A stretch of DNA of 64,000 nucleotides from Peribacillus sp. FSL H8-0477. Lineage in GTDB: Bacteria > Bacillota > Bacilli > Bacillales > DSM-1321. Below the pieces are notes generated by a model. The model was given only the letters and a program-made list of their open reading frames with translations, was not told the DNA's origin and did not search any database. Both the position numbers and the translations under genes were made by a program. Where the stretch lies: the NCBI RefSeq assembly GCF_038002765.1, contig NZ_JBBODE010000001.1, positions 620,001-684,000 on the forward strand, given 5' to 3'. Below are positions 41,986-50,129 of this stretch, piece by piece (the first letter of the stretch is position 1; each line of letters begins with the position of its first letter).

Positions 41986-43152
41986 ATGACTCAGTTACAG
42001 TTTAACCTTGATATCGATCTTTTAAAACTTTCCATTATGAATTCTAATCTTGATGCCGTGATTAAATCAGCGGTTGTGTTGATCTTAAATGAGTTTATGG
42101 AGAAAGAGAGAGACAACCATCTACAAGTTTCATCTTATGAGCGCTCTACCGAGCGTCAGGATTATCGAAATGGCTATTATGAACGTGATTTTACGATGAG
42201 TATTGGCAAGATTAAATTGAAGGTCCCTAGAACACGTAATGGCGACTTTTCCCCTTCTGTATTTGAAAAATATGCTCGGGTCGATCAAGCGCTCGTCCTT
42301 TCCATGTTAGAGATGGTAATCAATGGAGTTTCTACACGAAAGGTTACTCATATTGTCGAACAGCTATGCGGTGAAAATGTCTCAAAATCCTTCGTTTCAT
42401 CGCTGACTGAAAAGCTTGATCCCATTGTTAATGGCTGGGCAGGGAGGCCCCTCAATACCACGTACTACCCCTTTGTTTTCGTAGATGCCATGTATATCAA
42501 GGTGCGTGAGCACCATCAAGTTGTCTCAAAAGCCGTATATATTGCGACTGCCCTTACGGAACAGAATAAGCGAGAGATTCTAGGGCTCCATGTAGATCAT
42601 GTAGAAAGCTTTGAATCTTGGTCACAGTTCTTTAAGCAACTAAAATCCCGCGGTCTTCAATCCCCGAAACTGGTGATTTCTGATGCCCATCAAGGGTTAG
42701 TCAAAGCAGTCCAACGGGAATTCATTGGGACCAGCTGGCAACGGTGCAATGTCCATTTTAAACGGAACATTATCGAAAAACTGCCTAAAAAGGGATCATC
42801 TGATATTCGCTTGATGATTAAACGGGTATTTGAAGCAGTCACGATAGATGATATTCGTCTATTTAAAACGGAGTTAATAAATAAATTTGGTGAGGAATCA
42901 AAATATGAAAAAGCCCTTCAAATTTTGGATGAAGGGTTCGAAGACACCATTCAATACATGAATCACCCTGAAAAAATCAGGCAGCACATTCGTAGTACAA
43001 ATTCGCTGGAGCGTTTAAATCAAGAAGTACGCAGAAGAGAAAGAGTAATCCGGATCTTTCCTAATACCCAATCTGCTTTCCGATTAGTAGGTGCTCTCTT
43101 AATGCAATATCAAGACACAGTTTACGACAAGAAAAAAGCATTGTCGAAGTAG
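41986..43152 (+). CDS. IS256-family transposase
   Basis: The mutator-type DDE transposase of 388 residues shows the family's RNGYYERDF start, DAMYIKVREH (first Asp), HVDHVESFESWSQFFKQLKSRG, VISDAHQGLVKAV (second Asp) and the IRSTNSLERLNQEVRRRERV segment with the Glu. ATG 41986 is 6 nt after AGAGGG; a longer frame starts at 41968. Complete, so the element may be active. Confidence 0.95.
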   Translation: MTQLQFNLDIDLLKLSIMNSNLDAVIKSAVVLILNEFMEKERDNHLQVSSYERSTERQDYRNGYYERDFTMSIGKIKLKVPRTRNGDFSPSVFEKYARVDQALVLSMLEMVINGVSTRKVTHIVEQLCGENVSKSFVSSLTEKLDPIVNGWAGRPLNTTYYPFVFVDAMYIKVREHHQVVSKAVYIATALTEQNKREILGLHVDHVESFESWSQFFKQLKSRGLQSPKLVISDAHQGLVKAVQREFIGTSWQRCNVHFKRNIIEKLPKKGSSDIRLMIKRVFEAVTIDDIRLFKTELINKFGEESKYEKALQILDEGFEDTIQYMNHPEKIRQHIRSTNSLERLNQEVRRRERVIRIFPNTQSAFRLVGALLMQYQDTVYDKKKALSK

Positions 43153-43194
43153 TTATTTTTCAAAACTTCCATCATGAATCATTTCACATTCAAA

Positions 43195-43230
43195 CAGGGC
43201 TGTCAAAGTGAAAAGCCTTTGACAGCCCTG
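43195..43230 (+). terminator. Hairpin after the IS256 transposase
   Basis: CAGGGCTGTCAAA pairs with TTTGACAGCCCTG, but without a T-run, so it is a weak terminator or an element end structure. Confidence 0.5.
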
Positions 43231-43387
43231 CCCGAATGCGAGAGAAAATGGCCATGGAAGTTTCCAAAAAAAAGTGTAAGGTTAGGGTTTTGTGCAACTC
43301 TAAAAACAGTTTTTTATCCGTTTGAAAGCGTCCAATTAATCAGAGTGAAAACATTGTTAACGAATTTACACAATAATAAGGACTTGA

Positions 43388-43655
43388 CTACTGTTCCGCA
43401 CATCACGTCTGCTGGGGCGCTCCAATCACTCCAGCAGCGCAGGTTCAATGCCCGTTTGTCTTATGAAAACGTGTATCTTACCTTTAGCTAGCCTTGACTT
43501 TTCACTCTTGTTCAGACTTTAGCGACTCTTTTTAACAACCCCTTCCATCTGGGAGAAGCCCTCCGTACAAGAATGCCCCTCAAGCGCACACTGTTCCGCA
43601 CATAACAGCTGCTGACTACTCCAATCAATCCAGCAGCACAGGTTCTGAGGCTAAC
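43388..43655. repeat. 21-bp-phased repeat field A, right part
   Basis: The rest of the third unit (motif CCGCACA at 43396-43402, restored across the IS) and the conserved segment with AAAACGTGTATCTT at about 43466 lead into a degenerate unit with CCGTACA (43563), GCGCACA (43584) and CCGCACA (43596). Confidence 0.75.
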
Positions 43656-43685
43656 CTTAATCGGCCACTCTGTTTGACTCCCCTA

Positions 43686-43716
43686 AAAAAAAGACCGCTG
43701 CTAAAATAGCAGCGTT
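43686..43716 (-). terminator. Terminator of the MBL-DUF4025 operon
   Basis: CGCTGCTA pairs with TAGCAGCG, then TCTTTTTTTT on the minus strand. Confidence 0.9.
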
Positions 43717-43725
43717 CCACAATAA

Positions 43726-43905
43726 TTAGTGTTTATCACTTTTTTTATCCACTTGATCGATCGTGCCTGAATAATATCCGTCCATGACCTGATCATGGGT
43801 TTCATCTATTCCTGATGTTACTGAATCGTTTTTGCCCTCGGTTTCTTCATTATAGAAGTATCCTTTTTTTTCTGTTTTTGGTTCGTTATTTTTAGAATTT
43901 TTCAT
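43726..43905 (-). CDS. Small DUF4025/YozQ-like protein (59 aa)
   Basis: The 59-residue acidic, Lys-rich product contains SGIDETHDQVMDGYYSGTID, matching the DUF4025 (YozQ) pattern of THEQVSDxYMEGTID in Bacillus. The ATG at 43905 overlaps the stop of the upstream metallo-hydrolase gene as ATGA, so translation is coupled. The function is unknown. Confidence 0.78.
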   Translation of the reverse strand: MKNSKNNEPKTEKKGYFYNEETEGKNDSVTSGIDETHDQVMDGYYSGTIDQVDKKSDKH

Positions 43906-44753
43906 TGTGTGTCCTTTCCGTCAACGTATTTTCCGTAATCGGGTTTTGCAATCGAATCAAAATTATCAGATAGGTTCCTAAGTCCCTCTGCTAGTTCATT
44001 TCCTTCTACGAAAACACCATGTCCGGTTATCGCAACGGTAGGATGCAGCTGTTCAAGGGTCTGAACAGATTTTTTAGCTGCAGGCCAGTCTGTGGTTAAG
44101 TATCGTGGTGGTCCACTGAATTCTTTTTCTTGGGTAATCACTTTGTACAGATCTTCTTGTTTTACGGTTACGAAGGCGTCACCTGCAAGCAACGCTTTAT
44201 CTGACTTCCGAAACAAAGAGATGTGTCCGGGTGTGTGACCAGGCGTATGCACCCATTCCCAGTCCGGCAGATCCGGTATTGAGCCATCAGCAGGTAATTG
44301 ATGGACATGATTATCCAAATTGATGCCTTTATTCGGAAACATACCCGACATTTTTGCCACCATCCCGCCTTCCACCGTAGGGTCCGGTTTCGGGTAGTCT
44401 TTGATCCCTGTCAGATAAGGCATTTCAAGGGAATGCGCATACACTGGTGATTTCCAATGTTCGACTAACTCAACAATTGCCCCTATATGGTCAAAATGAC
44501 CGTGTGTTAAAATAATGGCTTTCGGCGCAACATCTGTTCCATACAGAGATTCAGCTTCCTTGATAATCATTTCTGCCGAATTAGGCATACCTGCGTCTAC
44601 CAATACCCAGTCTTTTGCACCTTTTTTTCCTATAAAGCAAACATTTACGATTTGAATAGGCAGGCAAAACAAATCATCTCTCGCAAATTTACCTTCGCCA
44701 TTTGTGACGGAAGTTACCGGCAGTACCTTTTTTCCAACACCATTATCATCCAT
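43902..44753 (-). CDS. MBL-fold metallo-hydrolase
   Basis: A 283-residue metallo-beta-lactamase-fold enzyme with ligands HGHFDH (84-89), the second His in PGHTPGHISLF, Asp in LLAGDAFV and a final GHGVF. It fits the family with lactonase-like or thiol-ester hydrolase members; the substrate is unknown. ATG 44753 follows AAGGAGGCG. It is cotranscribed with the DUF4025 gene through a 4-nt overlap. Confidence 0.88.
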   Translation of the reverse strand: MDDNGVGKKVLPVTSVTNGEGKFARDDLFCLPIQIVNVCFIGKKGAKDWVLVDAGMPNSAEMIIKEAESLYGTDVAPKAIILTHGHFDHIGAIVELVEHWKSPVYAHSLEMPYLTGIKDYPKPDPTVEGGMVAKMSGMFPNKGINLDNHVHQLPADGSIPDLPDWEWVHTPGHTPGHISLFRKSDKALLAGDAFVTVKQEDLYKVITQEKEFSGPPRYLTTDWPAAKKSVQTLEQLHPTVAITGHGVFVEGNELAEGLRNLSDNFDSIAKPDYGKYVDGKDTQ

Positions 44754-44818
44754 GTTTCTATCCGCCTCCTTAATGTTTCTTTACTTACTAATACCCCGAA
44801 ATCATTTACTATTCAAAA

Positions 44819-44851
44819 GAAACAGCCCTTACACATAGCATGGGCTGTTTC
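44819..44851 (-). terminator. Terminator of the GDSL-ABC operon
   Basis: AAACAGCCC pairs with GGGCTGTTT followed by CTTTT on the minus strand. Confidence 0.75.
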
Positions 44852-44855
44852 CGAA

Positions 44856-45836
44856 TTAATAAACATCTTGACGAGAAAAAACAGTAAAAGAAACAACAAG
44901 TGCTGCAACCAGCCAAACAAATAAAACGGATACGGATGAGAACAAAGTCATTCCCTCGATTGGCGGAGCAGCCCCACTTAAATAACTGGTTAATTTAAGA
45001 TTAACCATAAAGAAATATTTAGCAGATGCCCAAGACGAAACCATATTACTTAAAATCATTCCTGAAATTAAAGCGGCCAGCATGACACCCATTCCTGCTG
45101 CAGTACTGCGGATTAATACTGAAAGCATAAAGGACAGCGTTCCAACAACAACCGCCACGAACCACACTAATCCCATTTCCATAAATAAGAATTCCCACTG
45201 ATTCATCAATTTGACTCCACTTGTATTGAGATTGCTTCCTTCAACAGTAAAACCAGTAATTACAGGAGCTGTCCAGCCATGATAGCCAAAAACCGCGCCT
45301 GAAATGACATAAGCTAATGCTGCCGTGACGAGAACAATCAATGAAGTAGAGAGCAACAGCACAACATATTTACTGAGAAGTATTTTCCATCGCTGGACTG
45401 GTCTTGTTAGGAGCAGCTTTATCGATCCTAGACTATGCTCAGAAGAAACCAAATCACTGGCAATAATCATAATTAACAGTGGGATAAATAAGTCACTTGA
45501 GTTCTCAATAAACATTCGGACAAAGGTAGGTGCACCAGGTTCCGAAGGATTTATATTATTATCAAGATAATATTGTGATTGTTTAATACTAACTTGAAGC
45601 TGCTGACGCCATTCATCAGAAATACGGCTAGACCCGAGTCGGTTTTGTGAATCAATAATTTGCTGCTGCAATAATGACTGCCACTCAATCGTACCCATTC
45701 GTTCACGTTGTGATTGGGTTTCCTTATATTGTGCATACGTAAACATCGCAACCAATATCGCTACAATAGCCGTGATAATTAACAGACGTTTTCTTGCCAG
45801 CAGTTTCAGCATTTCATTTTGAATCAGCTTATTCAA
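44856..45836 (-). CDS. ABC-2 type exporter permease
   Basis: A 326-residue permease with six or so helices: MLKLLARKRLLIITAIVAIL near the start, then LLIMIIASDLVSSEHSLGSIKLLLTRP, which is the ABC-2 permease signature. It works with the ATPase just upstream as an efflux system for a lipid, antimicrobial peptide or solvent. The start TTG 45836, with GGGAGGTAG upstream, overlaps the ATPase gene by 8 nt, so translation is coupled. Confidence 0.9.
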   Translation of the reverse strand: MNKLIQNEMLKLLARKRLLIITAIVAILVAMFTYAQYKETQSQRERMGTIEWQSLLQQQIIDSQNRLGSSRISDEWRQQLQVSIKQSQYYLDNNINPSEPGAPTFVRMFIENSSDLFIPLLIMIIASDLVSSEHSLGSIKLLLTRPVQRWKILLSKYVVLLLSTSLIVLVTAALAYVISGAVFGYHGWTAPVITGFTVEGSNLNTSGVKLMNQWEFLFMEMGLVWFVAVVVGTLSFMLSVLIRSTAAGMGVMLAALISGMILSNMVSSWASAKYFFMVNLKLTSYLSGAAPPIEGMTLFSSVSVLFVWLVAALVVSFTVFSRQDVY

Positions 45837-46746
45837 TTGAACTACCTCCCACGCCAGTCACTTCAAGGAATAGATCCTCAAGGGCTGGAAGTTTTCTGTT
45901 CATTTCAAGAACTGATATCCCTTCATTAATGAGCTGTACATTCCATTTTGGGATTTCCTTTTCCTCAAATGCGGTAACCAAATATCCATCCGTGGTTTCA
46001 CTGACATCCGTCAATTGTGTTAATACGGCTTTCCCCTGTTCCATCGGATCTACTTTCCAGAGCATTTTTTCTTGACTGCTAAGTAAATTCTTTACAGAAT
46101 CCACCTGAATAATTTCTCCATTTTTTATGATGGCTACCCGGTCACATAACAGCTGGATTTCGCCTAAAAGGTGACTGGAGACTAGAACACTGAGTCCCTC
46201 CTGTTCAGCCAGCTCCCGGATAAATTGACGCATCTCTCTAATTCCTGCTGGGTCTAACCCATTCGTTGGCTCATCTAAAATCAAGACTTTCGGATGATTT
46301 AGCATGGCCTGTGCAATCCCCAGTCTTTGACGCATACCAAGTGAATATGTTTTTACTTTCTCATCAATTCTAGCCTCTAATCCAACCATGGCCACTACCT
46401 CAGTAATTCTTGTTTCCGGTACATTCGGCAGCATTCTAGCAAAATGAAGCAGATTTTCTTTCCCTGTTAGATAAGGGTATAACTCAGGATTTTCAACGAT
46501 ACAGCCGATATGCTCCATCGCTTTGGTAAAATGCGTGCGAACATTGTAGCCGCAAACGACCATACTTCCTGATGTCGGTTTAATTAATCCGACAAGCATC
46601 CGAATGGTCGTCGTTTTACCTGCCCCGTTTGGTCCTAAGAATCCGAATACTTCACCTGCTTGTAATTCAAAACTAATCCCTTTAATGATTTGCCGTTTAC
46701 CAATTTTTTTTGTTAGATTTTGTACGGAAAGAGTTGTCTTTGTCAT
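45829..46746 (-). CDS. ABC exporter ATPase (BcrA/YxlF-like)
   Basis: A 305-residue ATPase with Walker A GPNGAGKTT (38-46), signature SLGMRQR, Walker B VLILDEPTNGLDPAG and H-loop SHLLGE, plus a C-terminal DUF4162-like domain. It drives the ABC-2 permease downstream. I chose ATG 46746, 4-5 nt after GGAGGAG; its ATGA overlaps the stop of the upstream GDSL gene. The three genes form an operon. Confidence 0.92.
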   Translation of the reverse strand: MTKTTLSVQNLTKKIGKRQIIKGISFELQAGEVFGFLGPNGAGKTTTIRMLVGLIKPTSGSMVVCGYNVRTHFTKAMEHIGCIVENPELYPYLTGKENLLHFARMLPNVPETRITEVVAMVGLEARIDEKVKTYSLGMRQRLGIAQAMLNHPKVLILDEPTNGLDPAGIREMRQFIRELAEQEGLSVLVSSHLLGEIQLLCDRVAIIKNGEIIQVDSVKNLLSSQEKMLWKVDPMEQGKAVLTQLTDVSETTDGYLVTAFEEKEIPKWNVQLINEGISVLEMNRKLPALEDLFLEVTGVGGSSIE

Positions 46747-47540
46747 TTTTTCTCCTCCTCCCATTTAATCAATGGTGAAATTCGCTTTGCAATCAATTGA
46801 TATCCTTCTTTATTAGGGTGGAATTTGTCTGTATACAGATAATCATTAACAGATAGTTGGAAAATATCGTACGTTGGGACAAAGACAATATCTGAAAACG
46901 AAGATGCCAGATCCTCCGTCTGGAAATTCCACTCTCTGACGATACTACTGGTCGTTTCGTTATCCTCTAATTCAATAAAGGGATTATAAAGCCCAATCAT
47001 GTATACAGTCGCCTGTTTATTTACGGAACGAATTGTGGTAAAAACCTCTTTTAAATTTTGCAGGTACTTTTCCTGTATATCTTCTATTCCAGCTGTCTCA
47101 ATGTCCATTAATGTTTGTCCACCCTGAAATAAATCATTCCCGCCAATTGTCAGCATAATTGCATCGGCTTCTCCCAGCTGGCGCTTAATTTCCTTCTGCT
47201 CCATCTGATTCTTTAATTCAGACGAGACCGCTCCACTAACGCCTAAATTATGAACACTAATTTTTTTCCCAAAGCGTTCTTTTAAATCATCGGTAACGAG
47301 ACCTACATAGCCTTTACCTGACTCATCACCTGTCCCTCTCGTTAAGGAGTCTCCAAGTGCTACCAAAGAAAACTTGCCCGGGTCAACAGCTTTCTCCGGC
47401 TCCTCTTGTTTGATCTCAACGGGACTAGCCTCTGAATAATAGTCTTGAACCGCCCAACCTAAACAAAAAAGCCAAAACAAACAGACAATCGAAGCAAAAA
47501 TCGTTATGTACCTAACTTTTTTCGTATGCAGATGAATCAC
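46743..47540 (-). CDS. Membrane-anchored GDSL/SGNH lipase-like protein (YpmR type)
   Basis: The 265-residue protein has an N-terminal helix (about 11-31), then an SGNH domain with VALGDSLTRG (Ser65), LGVSGAVSS, TIGGNDLFQGG and DKFHPN. It probably works on the outer face of the membrane as an esterase or lipase. It is the first gene of the operon with the ABC exporter, overlapping it by 4 nt. An esterase with an exporter could modify or release a lipid; this is inference. Confidence 0.88.
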   Translation of the reverse strand: MIHLHTKKVRYITIFASIVCLFWLFCLGWAVQDYYSEASPVEIKQEEPEKAVDPGKFSLVALGDSLTRGTGDESGKGYVGLVTDDLKERFGKKISVHNLGVSGAVSSELKNQMEQKEIKRQLGEADAIMLTIGGNDLFQGGQTLMDIETAGIEDIQEKYLQNLKEVFTTIRSVNKQATVYMIGLYNPFIELEDNETTSSIVREWNFQTEDLASSFSDIVFVPTYDIFQLSVNDYLYTDKFHPNKEGYQLIAKRISPLIKWEEEKK

Positions 47541-47613
47541 CCTCTCGCTCTATATGTTTCCATTAAAACACATGATTCCCTTTTTTAGAAAAAATAGAAC
47601 TCTTACAAGCACA

Positions 47614-47645
47614 TAAAAAACCTCCGCTACAATCACACGGAGGCT
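47614..47645 (-). terminator. Terminator of the BASS-small-protein operon
   Basis: CCTCCG pairs with CGGAGG across 11 nt and is followed by T6 on the minus strand. Confidence 0.75.
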
Positions 47646-47650
47646 GTTAA

Positions 47651-47821
47651 CTATCTATCTTTTCTTTTTTTCATAAGCGCTTTTACCTTTTCTGTCGGAT
47701 CCCAACAGGTAAATTGATAGGTCGTCTTGGTTTCAAAGCCAAGTCTTGAGCACCTATATATGGTTTTTCCCACTGTTTTCTCAACGGTAAAAGATTTACA
47801 TGTCGCACAGCAATGGTACAT
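47651..47821 (-). CDS. Small Cys-rich protein
   Basis: The 56-residue protein has cysteines in MYHCCATCKSF, IYRCSRLG and FTCWDP, a layout that fits a small metal-binding zinc-ribbon-like fold. The start ATG 47821 has GAGGAC 7 nt upstream; ATG 47836 overlaps the stop of the upstream transporter gene by one base. It is cotranscribed with that BASS-family gene. The family is unknown to me. Confidence 0.7.
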   Translation of the reverse strand: MYHCCATCKSFTVEKTVGKTIYRCSRLGFETKTTYQFTCWDPTEKVKALMKKRKDR

Positions 47822-47835
47822 GATTGAAGTCCTCA

Positions 47836-48804
47836 TTACCCAATTCGATCAAGTGTCTCAATTGGTTCTACTTTCTTTTTATCAGCCTGTTTTGCCCAAT
47901 ACGTTGCCAAGATAGGGCCAGAAATATTGTGCCATACACTAAAGATTGCACTTGGGACAGCTGCTAACGGTGAAAAATGTGCAGTAGCGAGAGCCGCTCC
48001 AAGTCCAGAATTCTGCATTCCCACTTCAATTGAAATGGCTTTTTGATCCGCAAATGGCATCTTAAGTATTCTTGCCGCTAGAAAACCAATAGCAAGACCC
48101 AGTACATTATGCAGGATCACAATGCCTAAAATTAGAAATCCCGATTCAAGGATTTTTTCTTTATTAACACTAACCACTGCAGCCACTACTGCTACAATTG
48201 TTACTACCGAAACAAGCGGCAAAGCTTTTGTTACCTCGGTCGCCTGTGTTTTAAAGACTAATTTAACAACAAGACCTAATACGATTGGAATTAAGACAAT
48301 TTGTATAATCGAAAGTAACATATCAGTCCCCGATACCGGCAGCCACTTGCTCGCTAATAGGTACGTTAAAGCAGGTGTCAAGAACGGAGCAAGCAAGGTA
48401 GAAACAGATGTTACCGCTACTGATAGTGCCGTGTTGCCTTTTGCTAAAAAGGTCATAACATTCGAAGCTGTTCCTCCTGGACAACAGCCTACTAAAATCA
48501 CACCAACTGCCACTTCTGGTGATAGGTTAAAGCCTGTGGCCAATAAATAAGCCAGTCCTGGCATAATAATGAACTGTGCAGCCACTCCAATAAATACACT
48601 CTTTGGCTGCTTTAAAACCGCTTTAAAATCATCAAATGAGAGCGTTAAACCCATTCCAAACATTATAATTCCAAGTAAAATAGATATGTATGGAGCAATC
48701 CAGGTAAATCCACTTGGGATCCACATGGCCAATCCAGCAAAAATTAATACCCAAATTGCAAAGGTATTTCCAGCTGTTTTACTGATTTTTGTTAATATAT
48801 TCAT
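47836..48804 (-). CDS. Bile-acid:sodium symporter (BASS) family transporter (YocS-like)
   Basis: A ten-helix transporter of 322 residues with the BASS sodium-site signature (GVILVGCCPGGTASNVMTFLAKG) and a second conserved segment IEVGMQNSGLGAALA. Bacterial members carry pantoate, keto acids or sterol-like anions with Na+; the substrate is unknown here. The 3' end is coupled to a small Cys-rich protein gene. ATG 48804 follows AGGAGACG. Confidence 0.9.
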   Translation of the reverse strand: MNILTKISKTAGNTFAIWVLIFAGLAMWIPSGFTWIAPYISILLGIIMFGMGLTLSFDDFKAVLKQPKSVFIGVAAQFIIMPGLAYLLATGFNLSPEVAVGVILVGCCPGGTASNVMTFLAKGNTALSVAVTSVSTLLAPFLTPALTYLLASKWLPVSGTDMLLSIIQIVLIPIVLGLVVKLVFKTQATEVTKALPLVSVVTIVAVVAAVVSVNKEKILESGFLILGIVILHNVLGLAIGFLAARILKMPFADQKAISIEVGMQNSGLGAALATAHFSPLAAVPSAIFSVWHNISGPILATYWAKQADKKKVEPIETLDRIG

Positions 48805-48924
48805 CTTAATGACGTCTCCTCTTCTAGACTTAGCACCTATTGTCCTAAGAAAAATTTAATAAATCAAATTATACTATAAATTCTGACTATTTACTTTATA
48901 ATTTTAAAAAACAATAAAAGAAAA

Positions 48925-48960
48925 CCTTGTCTGCTTAAAAAAGCATAACAAGGTTTTTTA
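48925..48960 (-). terminator. Terminator of the kinase-MFS operon
   Basis: AACCTTGT...ATGCTT pairs with AAGCAG...ACAAGGTT followed by a T-rich tail on the minus strand. Confidence 0.8.
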
Positions 48961-48968
48961 AATGATTG

Positions 48969-50129
48969 CTATCTATTTTTTCTTTCCAACCAGATTAGCC
49001 AAAGAGTCAGGATCACTCCGAATAAGGACAGTACACCAAAAAATAAATAAACGGTATAGATGTCTGCTTGTTCCATTATGATACCTGCGGTGAATGTACT
49101 AAACCAGTTGCCTAATCCGTTGCCGATCGCAGAATAAAACGTGATGGCTGTTACTATTATATGAACCGGCACAATTTTTCGAAGGTACTGTAAGCCTGCT
49201 GGTATGAATAAGCCAATAGATAGTCCTTGCATAACTGAGGTGAAATAAACGAGATTTAAGCTCGGCTCAAAATAATAGAGTGCCCACCGAAGCAGCGAAG
49301 AAAACGCAGCAATCAGAACAATAGGCAGGAGACCTATCTTCTTGACCCAGGAGCCTGCTGCTCGCATAAAAGGAATCTCTGACAAGACAGCAAGTAAGAA
49401 GGCAATTCCAATCCCTGTATAGGTACCGCCGCGATCTTCTATAAACAATCCATAGTAAACATTATTGGCTAGATTTGGTCCAAAGATCAAAAACGTGATC
49501 GCTAGGAAAATGAGAAATCGTTTGATTGATAACAGTTCTTTAACACCAAAGATTAGATTGGGTTTTGCCAAACTCTGTGGTTCTTCAGGCAGCCGTAAAG
49601 CCAAATACGCACTAATCACCAGCGTAATGAAGAAACTATAAAAAATAACCGACAAACCAATTGTTTCTGCCAGCCGCCCCATTATAAACACGGCTAGTGC
49701 AAAGCCAAGTGAACCGAAGAGACGAAGATTTCCATAATTGGCTTTGACCCGGGTTGCGTACTGCAGGGATATCCCATCTGAAACAGGAATAATAGCGCTC
49801 TGAAAGATTGCTAGAATAATAGCAATCATCACCAGCCACTGATAATCATGAATAAACAAATATCCGAGAGCAAGAACCCCGGCAAGCAGTGTTGTCAAAG
49901 ATAAAATCTTCGCTGGTTTTCCAGACCAATCACAAACCATTCCCCAGATTGGCTGCATAAACATCATTGCGATTGGACCTGCCGACATGATGGTCCCAAT
50001 TTGATAACCATTCATTTTTTCAACTTCGCTTAAATATACACTTAAGAGCGGTGTTAAACTGCCTACCGCAAAAAAAGAAAAAAGATAAAATCCCTTAAAT
50101 TGCAGGAGATTCCTAGTTTGTTTATCCAA
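48969..50129 (-). CDS. MFS permease, LacY-like / nucleoside:H+ symporter type (YwbF-like)
   Basis: A 386-residue, twelve-helix major facilitator of the MFS_1-like group: QFKGFYLFSFFAVGSLTPLLSVYLSE, an A-loop-like YGNLRLFGSLGFAL, and IAFLLAVLSEIPFMRAAG. The B. subtilis relative is YwbF; the substrate is unknown. The TTG start at 50129 overlaps the upstream kinase gene by 8 nt, so it is translated from the same message, and the kinase might sense its substrate. Confidence 0.88.
   Translation of the reverse strand: MDKQTRNLLQFKGFYLFSFFAVGSLTPLLSVYLSEVEKMNGYQIGTIMSAGPIAMMFMQPIWGMVCDWSGKPAKILSLTTLLAGVLALGYLFIHDYQWLVMIAIILAIFQSAIIPVSDGISLQYATRVKANYGNLRLFGSLGFALAVFIMGRLAETIGLSVIFYSFFITLVISAYLALRLPEEPQSLAKPNLIFGVKELLSIKRFLIFLAITFLIFGPNLANNVYYGLFIEDRGGTYTGIGIAFLLAVLSEIPFMRAAGSWVKKIGLLPIVLIAAFSSLLRWALYYFEPSLNLVYFTSVMQGLSIGLFIPAGLQYLRKIVPVHIIVTAITFYSAIGNGLGNWFSTFTAGIIMEQADIYTVYLFFGVLSLFGVILTLWLIWLERKNR

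Larger units (their letters stand above)
41889..43387 (+). mobile_element. IS256-family element
   Basis: Terminal repeats AAGTCCATATAATTGTGTAAA (left, near 41893) and its inverted match AAGTCCTTATTATTGTGTAA (right, near 43380) flank an intact transposase. An 11-bp sequence CTACTGTTCCG stands on both sides (41878-41888 and 43388-43398). Removing the element and one copy rebuilds repeat field A. Confidence 0.9.

Noticed and set aside
45325..45751. Antisense frames within the exporter operon
   Set aside because: Shadows of the permease gene, lacking ribosome binding sites.
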